Part shown: piece by piece, positions 49,357-59,717 of the stretch
Position numbering within the stretch: the first letter of the stretch is position 1
Layout of the letters: the number at the start of each line of letters is the position of its first letter
Assembly: GCA_001970955.1 (NCBI GenBank)
Contig: MPUH01000185.1
Span: 1-64,000, forward strand
Length of the DNA stretch: 64,000 bases
Origin: Stentor coeruleus
Lineage: Eukaryota > Ciliophora > Heterotrichea > Heterotrichida > Stentoridae
Direction of reading: 5' to 3'
Notes under the pieces: model-generated
Told to the model about the DNA's origin: nothing
Databases searched by the model: none
What the model saw: only the letters and a program-made list of their open reading frames with translations
Made by a program: the position numbers and the translations under genes

Positions 49357-52020
49357 ATGCAAGGTTTTGTCGAAGCTCTCGCTATCCACGCAGGTGGCGA
49401 AATACACGCCTATGCAGCAAATAGAAAAAGTCATATAGACTACATATCCCAAGTTATAACAGATCTACGAACCCCAGCATCATTAGAAGTAGCAAAAAAT
49501 CATCGAGACATGAATTCACTTCGAAATTGGGTCGATAATAAAGCTCATGAGTTCAGTTTCTGGTGTAGCTCAACCGTAAAATTTGCCAGCTACTCTTTAG
49601 GTTTTGTCTTACATTTTATGCTAGTCAAACAGCTGATATTCATATTTTTCGTTGTTGCAGGGACAAGTATCCTTCAATTGTATCTGAATTACAAAGGTAA
49701 TTATTTTCCAGACTCAAAGGTTGGGAATGTTTTTGATAAATTTAGTATTGGGAATTGTTATGGGGAAAATAATTTAAGTTCTGATAGTGAAAGTGACAAT
49801 GAAAGGGTTGATAAAGAGTATTTTTGGATTTGGGTTAGTGATTGCTGTTGTAGTGGGTTTATATTGCTTATGATATTAGGGTATTTTATTTATGCTTATA
49901 TCAGTATTGGGCAAGAGTTAAAGAATACTCATAAAATATCAGATTTTACATTGGAAGTTAAAGGCTTACCAAGGACTGATGTTAAGGTTGAAGAGATTAA
50001 AGAACATTTTTCACAGTTTGGGCATATTGTTGAAGTGTTTATTGGAAGAAGATATGGAGACTGTTTGTACCTCTACACCGAAAAAGCTAAAATTTCTGAA
50101 GAAATTAAAATGCGCGAATCCTATCTTCACTTCCGTCAAATTGAACAAAGCACAGATAAAAAGCTTAAAAAACTCAACTCCAAACGTTATAAACTTGAGC
50201 TTAAAATAAGAGAAGGTAAAGCTGTAAAAAAACATGAAGACCTAGAAATAAAACGTGCTTATATTGTTTTTGATAGACAAGATGACAAAATCCGTTGTCT
50301 AAAAATCTACAACCGGACTAACTGCTGTGGTTGCAAAGTTCAAAAAAAGAAATACAAATTCCGAGGTAAAAACAAACTTGAATTATTTCCAAGCACCGAA
50401 CCATCAGACATAATCTGGGAAAATCTTGAAATAGGTAAATGTTCTCGTTTTTTCCGATTTCTTTGTTCTCTAATCTTAACAATAATCTTCTTAGCAATGT
50501 CAATAGCCATGATTTACTATGTAAAAACCGCTCAAAGCAAACTTCCAACAGACAAAGAATGTGAAGCATACAAAGATATTAATATACCTGGTGAATCAAA
50601 AGATGATAATCAAACTTTATGTTACTGTGAAAATTTATCAAGTAGTGATTTGATTGAAAAAGATAATGCTGAAACATGCTATGTTTATATAGAATATGTT
50701 ACTCATGCATGGGGTATGAAATTTCTAAGCAGTTTCGGGATTATTTTAGTGAATTTTTTTTTAAAAGTTGTCATGAGGAAATTAAGTAGTTTCGAAAGGC
50801 CTAAAACAAAAAGTGAAATCCAAACAAAGATTTTTAAAAAAGTCCTTTTGGTCATGTTTATCAATACAGCTATATTGATTTTCTTAGTAAATCTTACAAT
50901 ACCTGCTTTATCTGATTATGTTCTTCAAGGGAAATACACTGATTTTACCCGTGAATGGTTTTTAGCAGTTGGCAGTTTGATATTTAGTCTTATGTTAATA
51001 AGTCTTGTTTCCCCACATTTGATATTTTTGTTTATAGCTTATCCTCTTAGTGCTTGTAAACGGAAATGCTGCTGGCGTACAAAAAAATCTCAATATGAAC
51101 TTAATATGTTATATACAGGACCAGAATTTGATATCGCTACTAGAACCGCTCAGATTTTTAACGTCATTTTTACATCGTATTTATATTCTGGAGGTATCCC
51201 CCTTCTTAACTGCACATGTTTTATTTTTTTAATTATCATTTACTATACTGATAAGTTCTTAGTACTCAAACATAATAGAAGTCCACCATATTATAATGAA
51301 GATTTATATATTTCAGCTATGAAAATATTCCCAATTGCTGTTATGTTACATTGTGCAGTTTCTTTGTATATATATGGAAGTCCTAGTATTTTCCCAGTAT
51401 TTTATGATGAAAACTCTACAGTTCACACTATATTTGGAGATACTCTAGGTAAAAGGATTGAAAGGCCATCAGGTTATGTGAACTGTTTTTTGATTATTGG
51501 GGGAATATGTCTTATTGGTCTGTTGAATTTTTTAGATTTAATATGTGGATGTTGTATAAAGAAAATTAGAGAATCAACTAGAAAACAAGGGACTTTTACT
51601 GAACTTAAAGATGATATAAGCAAAACTGGGCTTTGTACTTATGATATAAGATCTAATCCTGATTATGCTATGATAATCAATGAAATGGATGAATCAGTAA
51701 TGCTAGATAGTATGCATAATAAACAAGATTATTTTGACACTTTACGTAGTCGTGGGCCTACTTCCCGCAACGAAACCCTTTTAGCTCATTTATCTATAGA
51801 CAAAGGTAATGAAGCTGATGAAAGTGTAGAGCCGAAATGCTTACATAATGATGAATCTTATAGCGACAGTTCAAATCCTGACTTTTCCCGTGATGAAAAA
51901 TATCAAATTGATGTTACGAATTATAGTAAGAAAAACACTTTAGCTCTAGCTGAACCTGAAGAGGTATCATTAAGAGATGAAGATATTGAGCAGATAAACT
52001 CTGAGTCAATAGAAATTTAG
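49357..52020 (+). CDS. OSCA/TMEM63 (CSC1-like)-type membrane protein, copy 2
   Basis: This 887-residue paralogue of copy 1 lies directly downstream on the same strand. The two align from the first residues (GGEIHAYAANRKSH versus GGEVYSYSDNRMSH) to the end of the last membrane helix, including the RRM-like insert (SQFGHIVEVFIGRRYGD), the TNCCGC patch, the MRKLSSFERPKTKSEIQTKIF loop, LNMLYTGPEFDIATRTAQIF and LYSGGIPLLNC. Copy 2 has an extra acidic extracellular or lumenal segment near 145-155 and a longer acidic cytosolic tail (about 765-887). The pair arose by tandem duplication, old enough for clear protein divergence. The role as a cation channel is inferred from the family. Confidence 0.75.
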   Translation: MQGFVEALAIHAGGEIHAYAANRKSHIDYISQVITDLRTPASLEVAKNHRDMNSLRNWVDNKAHEFSFWCSSTVKFASYSLGFVLHFMLVKQLIFIFFVVAGTSILQLYLNYKGNYFPDSKVGNVFDKFSIGNCYGENNLSSDSESDNERVDKEYFWIWVSDCCCSGFILLMILGYFIYAYISIGQELKNTHKISDFTLEVKGLPRTDVKVEEIKEHFSQFGHIVEVFIGRRYGDCLYLYTEKAKISEEIKMRESYLHFRQIEQSTDKKLKKLNSKRYKLELKIREGKAVKKHEDLEIKRAYIVFDRQDDKIRCLKIYNRTNCCGCKVQKKKYKFRGKNKLELFPSTEPSDIIWENLEIGKCSRFFRFLCSLILTIIFLAMSIAMIYYVKTAQSKLPTDKECEAYKDINIPGESKDDNQTLCYCENLSSSDLIEKDNAETCYVYIEYVTHAWGMKFLSSFGIILVNFFLKVVMRKLSSFERPKTKSEIQTKIFKKVLLVMFINTAILIFLVNLTIPALSDYVLQGKYTDFTREWFLAVGSLIFSLMLISLVSPHLIFLFIAYPLSACKRKCCWRTKKSQYELNMLYTGPEFDIATRTAQIFNVIFTSYLYSGGIPLLNCTCFIFLIIIYYTDKFLVLKHNRSPPYYNEDLYISAMKIFPIAVMLHCAVSLYIYGSPSIFPVFYDENSTVHTIFGDTLGKRIERPSGYVNCFLIIGGICLIGLLNFLDLICGCCIKKIRESTRKQGTFTELKDDISKTGLCTYDIRSNPDYAMIINEMDESVMLDSMHNKQDYFDTLRSRGPTSRNETLLAHLSIDKGNEADESVEPKCLHNDESYSDSSNPDFSRDEKYQIDVTNYSKKNTLALAEPEEVSLRDEDIEQINSESIEI

Positions 52021-52048
52021 GTTTTTTTTAACTAAATACGCATACTAT

Positions 52049-53032
52049 CTAATTTTCTACTGAAATAGTGTCAATTGTATAAACATTGACAAGGTGTTCT
52101 GTTGTAACAGCGGCGAATTTTTCAATACCCTGACAGAAATCTAAACAAAATATCCCAGGACTATCAGTAATTTCGCCAATAGTCCTTAAATTTGTCCTAT
52201 CTACATAAAGTAATTGAGAGTTTCCAGTACATCCAATAGCAAGTCCTGATCTGTCAAACGATTTCTGTATTTGTAAAGTGTATATCTTGCAAGGTTTCTC
52301 ATCACGAATAAAACTCTCACTACGAATCATAGTAAAATTCCTCAAATCCCATAAGGCAAGTTGATCTTTACTATCATAACTACCAGTATAAAGAACTTGA
52401 TCATAATAATCAATACTCTCTCCACATATATGTGGACCAAAAATCCCACCAACACTAATCCCAGTCCTTAAATCCCAAAGAATCACATTATTATCCCATC
52501 CACCACTTACAAGACAATTTTCATCAAGCCACTTAACAGCAAAAATCCTATTGCTATGACCTAATCTTGACCCTCTTCCTGGGTTAAAAGTTGTTAATAA
52601 ACTTCTTGATAATTCATCATAAATTTTTATACTCATGTTATTACACCCTACAGCAAATCTACTTCCTGTTTGAGTTATGTCTGAACATAAAATTTGAGTA
52701 TTTTCAAGGGTAAATTTATCTAAAAGTTTTCCTGATGTAGCATGCCAATGGGATATATAACCATCACCTGTTGTTGCTACTAAAACATTTTGTGTATTAC
52801 CATGAGTTGGTCGCCATTTGATTGAGGTTACTGATGGGGTTTCTATTGTCATTCTACAGTTTAGGCTACGGATTACATGGCATGTGTTAGATGAGAAAAC
52901 CCGGACAAAGCCATCTGAACATCCGACAGCGAAATGAGTGTCGTCCAAGTTGTATTGGATTGAGAGAGTGTCAGCGTGCTTTTCTTCAGCTGAACTTTCT
53001 AAGCGCAGAGATTTTGGATGCAAAGATTCCAT
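52049..53032 (-). CDS. WD40-repeat protein
   Basis: This encodes 327 residues forming about seven WD40 blades (HFAVGCSDGFVRVFSS, VATTGDGYISHWHATSGK, FAVGCNNMSIKIYD, LVSGGWDNNVILWDLRTG, LYTGSYDSKDQLALWDLR), so nearly the whole protein is one propeller. It is similar in layout to small single-propeller WD proteins of eukaryotes; I cannot name the orthologue. Such proteins are scaffolds. It is convergent with OSCA-like copy 2 (28 bp apart) and divergent from the next gene (95 bp apart). Confidence 0.85.
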   Translation of the reverse strand: MESLHPKSLRLESSAEEKHADTLSIQYNLDDTHFAVGCSDGFVRVFSSNTCHVIRSLNCRMTIETPSVTSIKWRPTHGNTQNVLVATTGDGYISHWHATSGKLLDKFTLENTQILCSDITQTGSRFAVGCNNMSIKIYDELSRSLLTTFNPGRGSRLGHSNRIFAVKWLDENCLVSGGWDNNVILWDLRTGISVGGIFGPHICGESIDYYDQVLYTGSYDSKDQLALWDLRNFTMIRSESFIRDEKPCKIYTLQIQKSFDRSGLAIGCTGNSQLLYVDRTNLRTIGEITDSPGIFCLDFCQGIEKFAAVTTEHLVNVYTIDTISVEN

Positions 53033-53127
53033 TTAAAGGTTATTTAAGTGTGACTTATTATTCAGATAAAAAAACTATATCAAAAAGTATTCATCACAAA
53101 AAATATGCGCAACTTTTATTATAGAAT

Positions 53128-53998
53128 ATGTCAGTGTTTATTACAACCGAAGAATTACTGCAAAAAGGTCTGGACAACTGCTGTTTAGTATGTTGTTGTT
53201 CAGAAAACCAAGAGCCAAGCGAGCATNTGCTGTTTAGTATGTTGTTGTTCAGAAAACCAAGAGCCAAGCGAGCATTTATTCAGTTCAACCCTATTCCAAA
53301 TCCACAGCAACGCTAATATGTTTTTCCAATCTTTACGTACACTAGTACTTCCTCCAGACAAATTTATAGTCTGTTATGATTATTCTGGATATATAGATTC
53401 ATCAAAAGCATACTGGGGACTAACTTCAATTGGTTTCAAAGTACAAATTTTAATCTTTAAACCTCAATTAATGCCTATTCTTCAAGTAATCAGCGGCCGC
53501 CCACCAATGATAAATTTTGAAAGAAAACTATTTAGAAACATCAATCATAATATCCTAACAAGTAAAAGAATGATATTAGAAGCCAATAAAAAATTTGAAA
53601 TGATTAAAATAAACTTTCTTACATTTGATATTGTAGATGATATGGGAAAACTTATAAGTAAAGAGAATATTATAGAATATTTAGCATCATCTGGAGTACC
53701 GATTCCAATAAATAAAACGGTACTTTATGGAAAAAAATCTTTTGTTGCTGCGTTGTTAATAAAACATGCTGTTGGATGTGAACTTATGGTTATGGCTGAT
53801 AATTATAATGATGTTGAGTTTAGAAGTTTAAATCATAAAATGATTGAGTCTGGAGAATTTTATAATACGAATCAACAAGGACATGAAATAAAAACTTTTT
53901 ATGAAACTATGATAGCTACAAGTTTTGGAAATAATAGCAAATCGTCGAATATTGAAATCAGATCTAATGTTGGTTGTCGAAAATGCTCAATATTTTAG
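53128..53998 (+). CDS. Possible rhodanese-like protein with C-terminal CaaX box (gene crosses a single-N join)
   Basis: As written, the frame is broken into 53128-53316 and 53318-53998 by a 48-bp exact duplication around an N (53227). With one copy plus the N removed, the gene is a single frame of 273 residues (822 bp with stop), so I treat it as one intact gene. The middle (IVCYDYSGYIDSSKAYWGL, then GFKVQIL) resembles the strand-loop-helix of rhodanese/thiosulfate sulfurtransferase domains (VVCYDxxG..SxRVWWxL), and a second, weaker alpha/beta half follows. No active-site Cys loop is obvious, so a catalytic role is doubtful. The protein ends CSIF, a possible CaaX prenylation box, with a second Cys three residues upstream (CRKCSIF). 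It might be membrane attached. Confidence 0.55.
53179..53275. repeat. Exact 48-bp direct duplication around a single N (53227)
   Basis: Copies lie at 53179-53226 and 53228-53275 and are identical by eye. The N is the only base between them. This is best explained as overlapping contig ends joined without merging. The duplication falls in a coding region and breaks the apparent frame. Confidence 0.92.
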
Positions 53999-55421
53999 TT
54001 AATTACTTGTTTCTATAACTTTATGGTTGTTTTGGTATTTTTTTTTTATGATAGGAAAATGCTGTTAAATGTTGTTTGGGATGTATTTTGGAGTGTTACT
54101 AGCAAATTATTGTATAGATACTCTTTTGAAACAGATATTCATCTTCATATTCTTATATAGTTTGATTAGTGATATTGATATTTTTTTCGAAATCCTTGTA
54201 TATCATCACCTCCATTATTAGTTTCAGTAACAATATTTTCTCTTTTCTTTTCTAACTGATAAATTTCAAAAATTAATTTGAATTTGTATATATAAAAACT
54301 CATCAATTTTTATTGTAAAATTGCTCTACATATATTAAGTTGCAGAGCATGTAGGTGAAAACTCTGATTATTATGAATTTTCTTTAGCATGATAATATTG
54401 TTCGAAGCCATAGCCTTTTTTAAGTGCAACTAAACCTTTATAGCAAAAATATCATATATAATATCAGCCTGATACAAATATGGGAATCAAAATATTATTC
54501 AAATTCAGGAAAAGATCATTGAAACAAATTGTAATCTTCAAATTTTCTATTCAGTGATCCATAAAAGTCTCTATTCACAAATATTTTATCAATATTGCAC
54601 TACACACATTTCTGATTCTATACAACTTGTGCTATCAATATTTTCTCTGTAATTGACTGAAGAGATTTCAAGTGCGATTTATAAATTTTCTAGATTTTCA
54701 ACTTATGATTGCAACTCTTCTTCAAGTTTTAAGATTTTGATTTGATTAATGACTCAAAGTATCGTTTTGAATTATTACTCATTATTAAGTTTTTTGATTT
54801 TATTATGAATAAGAAAGTTTGTGCTTTATAAAATGATATCTTGGATTTTTCAGCTAGGGTTTCTAGTGATTTGGCTAATACATACACATTAATTTGTTTT
54901 TGATTAATACAGAGCTTAGGGTTAAGAATTATAAAAACATTTAGTGTTTTGGATATTTATTTTTAGATTAAATTTGATACTTTAGTTATAAGAAATATCG
55001 AGTATGGGTGAATATAAATTGATAATAGTATTTTATAGAAGGAAAATGATGGATTTAAATATAGGTAATGATGATTTAAAGATTTTTTTAGATATGAACT
55101 TGATATAGATAAATAAAGGTTAGTTTTGAGGATTTTTTAAAGACAGCTAGGTCTTCTATATTATTATTAAAACCGTAATGACTTGTATCTCTATTACCCA
55201 ATACAAACCTCATAACTCAAAAAGCAAATACCACAACTTCCAACATCAGATCTTTTAAACGAACTTAAACCATAAAAACCTATTAAAATCCAATTATCAA
55301 TCATAAATTTTTTTTTTCTCACTCCTAATCCACATTAAACCTATTTCTACTTCAAAACCTCATCTTCCTAACAATCAAAACCAAAATCCTTTTCCCATTC
55401 AAAAATCAAAATGAAATATAT
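53999..55421. promoter_or_regulatory. Long intergenic region ending in a G-depleted 5' flank
   Basis: This is 1.4 kb. Most of it is AT-rich without a gene, tRNA-like box or repeat that I can see. About 54900-55140 is G/T-rich. From about 55185 to 55410 the plus strand becomes C/A-rich and almost G-free (none in 55321-55380 by my count), marking the 5' flank of the TXNDC9 gene. Confidence 0.5.
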
Positions 55422-56045
55422 ATGCTCGGGGGTAAAATCGGCGGCGGGAAAACAAACAAGCTCTTATCCAATATAGCAACCTCATACGTTGCTGAAAAAG
55501 CTTCAGAACATTTACAAAACTATGCCAAAGAAGCAGAAGAGGCAGAATCAAACGACAACGAAGAATCAGAACTTGAAATACTTCGGCAAAAAAGGCTCGA
55601 GGAAATGAAAAATACACGAAAAGAATTGCAAGAAAACATATCTTTAAGAGGACATGGAGAATACACAGAAATAACTCAAGACGAATTCTTACCAAATGTT
55701 ACAGGAAGTAAACAAGTTGTATGTCATTTCTACCATAAAGATTTTCAAAGATGTAAAATAATAGACAACCATTTAAGAATACTTGCACGAACACATCCTG
55801 AAACTAAGTTTGTATACATCAATGCTGAAAAATCTCCTTTTTTTGTTGAAAGATTAGCTATCAGAACGCTACCGAGTTTATTGTTTTTTAGAGATGGGGT
55901 TAATTTTGAAAGAGTTCTTGGGTTTGATGGGATAAGTAATAAGGATTCATTTCCTACAGCGGCTATGGCAAAAAGATTGATTAGGTCAAATATGATAAAC
56001 CCAATTAATCATGATGAGAGTGGATCTGATAGTGATGAAGATTAG
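55422..56045 (+). CDS. TXNDC9: TXNDC9 / phosducin-like protein 3
   Basis: This encodes 207 residues: an acidic helical N-terminus (about 20-80), a thioredoxin-like domain (about 88-180) and an acidic tail (DESGSDSDED). VVCHFYHKDFQRCKIIDNHL and LPSLLFFRDGVNFERVLGFDG match the TXNDC9/PhLP3 family closely, including the family's replacement of the redox CxxC motif, so it is not a redox enzyme. The protein binds the chaperonin CCT/TRiC and modulates folding of tubulin and actin, which suits a cell with many microtubules. An upstream ATG at 55411 is out of frame and soon stops, so 55422 is the start. The assignment is firm. Confidence 0.92.
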   Translation: MLGGKIGGGKTNKLLSNIATSYVAEKASEHLQNYAKEAEEAESNDNEESELEILRQKRLEEMKNTRKELQENISLRGHGEYTEITQDEFLPNVTGSKQVVCHFYHKDFQRCKIIDNHLRILARTHPETKFVYINAEKSPFFVERLAIRTLPSLLFFRDGVNFERVLGFDGISNKDSFPTAAMAKRLIRSNMINPINHDESGSDSDED

Positions 56046-57691
56046 TAGAATAATTCGATAAGAGATTAGATTTTTAAAGAATATGAGGAGATTAAGAAAA
56101 TTAAAGTTAGGCTTTTGGATAAGGTTTTGAGTTGTGAGATGATGGGGTTTTTTTTTAGAGGATGATGTTGGGAATATATTTTGATTAAGAGGTGTGAATA
56201 TTTTGACTAAATTGATTTTATAGTTTAATAAAAGTTAGGTAGTCGTGAAATTTGTAGAGATGCTATAGGCTTATACAGTGTCTTATAATGAGTTTTTATA
56301 AGAGTAAAAGTATATGTAGTTTTAGTTATTATTCTAGTATAAAATACATGTATAAATCGAATATTTTTAACATTTTTTGTACNAGTTATTATTCTAGTAT
56401 AAAATACATGTATAAATCGAATATTTTTAACATTTTTTGTACTAAGAAATATTCATCTCTACTTATTAAAGTTCAATTTGTATTTTCGCACAGCTGAATA
56501 TAATTATCTATTTTATCATAGTTCCATTATATAAAATATACTTCAACTTAAAAATATACGTCATTAATTTAAACTATAAAATGAAATCCACTAAACATTA
56601 ATCCACATTTTTCATCAAAAATTCTTTTTAGATTATAACTTTACCGAAATCTAATATTTAAACTACTAAACCAGTTCATCATCATAAAATTTTGACTTAA
56701 CATTATATTTATCTACTTATATTCTGCGTATTAAAAAGTAACATTTCCTTGGTATTTTATGTTTTCACCCTTACAATACTTTCATCGAAAACCTAAACCA
56801 AAACATAAAATTTAGTTTTCTGTCACTTTATAAATAAAGTTTATGCAGTATATTAATTCAAATGCTTATATAAATCCTATACTAAAAGCTAATTGTTGAT
56901 AAAAATATTTATATCGAAAAATTTCAAAGCATCCAAAGAAATTTTAAGTTTCACTAAGTTGTTTATATATTTAATAGTTTTAACTTGAAATCTAAAATCT
57001 AAATAATTAAATGCTTTAAGTTTGAAAAGTTTCTTTATTTAAACGATATCTTTGAAATCTTTATGAAAAGGAAAGTGTATTATTTATAAAAATTTCTTGT
57101 AAATTTTTAAGTCTATCGATATTTTATATAGATATAAAAAGCTTTATAATATCATTTAGGATTTGTATAATAATTCGCTAAATAATATTATCGAAAATGA
57201 TGAAGCTTTCAAATTATCATCCACTAGTAAAAAGTAGTTTGTTTCTTAATACGAGGATGAATACTAACATTTTCATTCTTCTCTTATTAGAACATGCTAG
57301 TCTTTAACTTTTTATAGTGGAAATTGATAATTTGGGGAAAATTCAAAGAAAAGCCCACAACTTGTTCTAGAACAGATTCAATTACCCTCAATCTTTTGAA
57401 GAGGTTATTTTCTACTAGAAACTCATACAGAATTCAAGAATTTAAGCCCGATACCCAAAACTCTCCTCCAATACAACGACATCATTTTAGTGGCTGACAT
57501 TTATAGCCAAAACCCTCAAATCCTCCAACTATTTTTTTTCAAAAACTTAACAACTTTGGAAAAAAACATCAAAAACCATGTCAAGTCAATTTGAAAGATT
57601 CACTGAGCTACTGATTATGTTTATACTACTTATATAATAATATTTTAAATGGCTATTAAAACTAGATAAATATAAGACCTAATATCTAAAT
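56046..57691. other. Long AT-rich intergenic region with a single-N join
   Basis: This is 1.65 kb. The first about 180 bp are G/T-rich (3' flank of TXNDC9). The 59-bp duplication with its N lies at 56324-56442. The rest is AT-rich and I see no believable ORF, RNA gene or terminal repeat. The last 300 bp contain more C than G but the 5' flank of the HSF gene is only weakly skewed. Confidence 0.5.
56324..56442. repeat. Exact 59-bp direct duplication around a single N (56383)
   Basis: Copies lie at 56324-56382 and 56384-56442 and are identical by eye. The block is intergenic. A short open frame across it (56288-56497) is an artefact of the duplication. Confidence 0.92.
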
Positions 57692-58339
57692 ATGAACCCC
57701 GATCCTCCCGATTCCAAAAATACAAGGCCAAAACGGCCTAATAAATTCCTAGTCAAGACTTTTGATATAGTAAGTGACCCCAAATACTCAGAAATAATCG
57801 CATGGACTGATTCTGGTGTGTCTTTCGAAGTAAAAAATCTCGAACTTTTCACCCAAAAACTCTTACCTAAATATTTCAAACACAGAAATTTCGCTAGTTT
57901 TATAAGACAACTCAACATGTATAATTTCCATAAAGCCAAAGATACTGATGCTCTCATATACTCCCACCCATTTTTTGTAAAAGCCCAAAAAACCTTGCTT
58001 TGGAGAGTTCGACGCAAACCTGCTGAGAATAATCAAGCCAATCCTTCGAACATACTTAAAAGCAAATACAATACTATATGCAGTAAACAGCAGTCTTTAC
58101 ATGAAAAAATCGAAACTTTGCAGAATAATTATGATGATGTAGTCAATCACAATCAAAGTTTACTAATTGAAATTTTTCATAGTAAAGAAAGAGAACAGAA
58201 GATTTTCCAGTTGTTGATGATGTTTGTAGAACAAGTTAAGGAAATACCCCAGTTTCTTAGACCTTTTTATGAAGATAGTCTTAATACTACAATTGCTAGG
58301 CCAATTCCTATGTATAATGCATTTAGTATTCTGCCTTGA
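57692..58339 (+). CDS. HSF: Heat-shock factor (HSF-type) transcription factor
   Basis: This encodes 215 residues. The HSF winged-helix DNA-binding domain spans about 16-112, with KFLVKTFDIVSD, IIAWTDSGVSFEV, LPKYFKHRNFASFIRQLNMYNFHK (recognition helix in the RQLN part) and HPFFVKAQKTLLWRVRRK. A short coiled-coil oligomerisation segment follows (about 128-180). The protein is short for an HSF and has no long activation domain. HSF proteins bind nGAAn arrays in promoters. This is the only gene here ending in TGA; past it the frame is open for 15 more codons to a TAA. The family call is firm. Confidence 0.92.
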   Translation: MNPDPPDSKNTRPKRPNKFLVKTFDIVSDPKYSEIIAWTDSGVSFEVKNLELFTQKLLPKYFKHRNFASFIRQLNMYNFHKAKDTDALIYSHPFFVKAQKTLLWRVRRKPAENNQANPSNILKSKYNTICSKQQSLHEKIETLQNNYDDVVNHNQSLLIEIFHSKEREQKIFQLLMMFVEQVKEIPQFLRPFYEDSLNTTIARPIPMYNAFSILP

Positions 58340-58466
58340 AAATCCTTATTTGCCCCTAGTAATTTAGTAACCCATCTTCTATAATTATTTATCATATATT
58401 ATGTCAGTATTTTGATAGAATGATCTAGATAATGATACATTTTTTTTAACCAAGCTAAAAAGTGTG

Positions 58467-59717
58467 ATGGAGTTTAAAAAAATGTCTTATGTTATGCGGC
58501 CTTTTAAGCATATGTCTTCATTAGAGCTTACAAACTTGATTCTAGTATCGAAAATATCATCATATCCTAATCTTATAAAAAATTCTGACCCTTTGATAAA
58601 GTTTGCTTCAATGTTTTTTGGTCGAGATGTTATTAGTTTCTATCTTGGGAATACTGCAGGAAGGGTTTTCAGTGCGGGTGAAACTAGTGAAGATCTTGAT
58701 AAAGCTTTAACTCAGTTGTCAATTCTAAAGCAAGGTAGCATAATAGACTATTGTGCAGAAGGAGAGACATCAGAAGAGGGTATGGAAGAAATCACAAAAT
58801 CAATAGAATCAGCAATCCTAACAGCCAAAAAACACAAACATTCTTCCGTAGCTATAAAAATAACATCTATAATCCCAGATCAGACCTTAAAACATCTTAA
58901 TTCTATTCAACTGGCTAAATCTAAGACCCCAGCAAATGTGTGGAGCAGCTCAATTTTCTTAGATTGCAAAACAAAATCATTAATAGACTTTGGACTTACA
59001 GAAAATGAAGCTTTACAAACTTTAAGATGTCTAGACAGAGCAAAAAGACTTGCAAAAGTTTGTAAAGAGAATGATAGTAAACTTATGATTGATGCTGAAC
59101 AAACATATTTTCAAGCAGCTGTTGATGGAATAACAGCATATCTTCAAGAAGAGTTTAATAAAGAAAATGGGCTGATTTTAAATACACTTCAAAGCTATTT
59201 AGTAGATAGTCCTAAGAGATTGGAGCTTTATTTTAAATGGATCAAAGAAAAAGGATTGAAATCTGGGGTTAAACTTGTAAGAGGGGCTTATATGTTTGAA
59301 GAAGAAAGGTTAGCGAAAAATGGAGGGTATATGAGCCCGGTACATAAAGATAAATCTGATTCTGATAATTGTTATAATGCTAATTTACAGATGTGTTTGA
59401 AAAATCATACAAAAGAATCATCGCTTTGTGTTGCTACTCATAATGAAAAAAGTATTGAGACTTGTAAAGAGATTATGAATTTTTATAAACTCCATAGAAT
59501 GGATTCTGGAGTTACGTTTGGGCAGTTGTATGGTATGAAAGCTATTTTATCTGCACAACTGGCTGCTGAGAATTATTTAGTACAGAAGTATATTCCATTT
59601 GGTCCTTATAATAAGTTGATTCCGTATTTATTAAGAAGAGCACAAGAGCAGAGTGCTATGATTTCAGATATGCAAAATCAAATTTCACAAGTGGTTGAAG
59701 AGTTAAAATTAAGATAA
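58467..59717 (+). CDS. PRODH: Proline dehydrogenase (FAD-dependent)
   Basis: This encodes 416 residues from the ATG at 58467; a GTG just before it is ignored. The PRODH TIM-barrel fills most of the protein, with LMIDAEQTYFQAAVD, SGVKLVRGAYMFEEER, CVATHNEKS, FGQLYGM and the C-terminal RRAQEQSAM, which carries the paired Arg residues that bind proline's carboxylate. The enzyme oxidises proline to pyrroline-5-carboxylate at the inner mitochondrial membrane and passes electrons to the quinone pool. The N-terminus is basic and may serve as a targeting signal but is weak. It lies 127 bp behind the HSF stop on the same strand. The length is shorter than animal PRODH because the N-terminal extension is reduced. 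Confidence 0.93.
   Translation: MEFKKMSYVMRPFKHMSSLELTNLILVSKISSYPNLIKNSDPLIKFASMFFGRDVISFYLGNTAGRVFSAGETSEDLDKALTQLSILKQGSIIDYCAEGETSEEGMEEITKSIESAILTAKKHKHSSVAIKITSIIPDQTLKHLNSIQLAKSKTPANVWSSSIFLDCKTKSLIDFGLTENEALQTLRCLDRAKRLAKVCKENDSKLMIDAEQTYFQAAVDGITAYLQEEFNKENGLILNTLQSYLVDSPKRLELYFKWIKEKGLKSGVKLVRGAYMFEEERLAKNGGYMSPVHKDKSDSDNCYNANLQMCLKNHTKESSLCVATHNEKSIETCKEIMNFYKLHRMDSGVTFGQLYGMKAILSAQLAAENYLVQKYIPFGPYNKLIPYLLRRAQEQSAMISDMQNQISQVVEELKLR

Noticed and set aside
54400-54430. GTTCGAAGCC resembling a tRNA B box
   Set aside because: No matching A box or cloverleaf arms could be found around it.
56288-56497. A 69-codon ORF containing an undetermined residue
   Set aside because: It exists only because the 59-bp block is duplicated around an N.
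58464-58466. GTG or TTG start codons (58464, 42818, 46245)
   Set aside because: These are eukaryotic genes with an ATG a few codons downstream; in the OSCA-like pair the paralogue aligns from the ATG.
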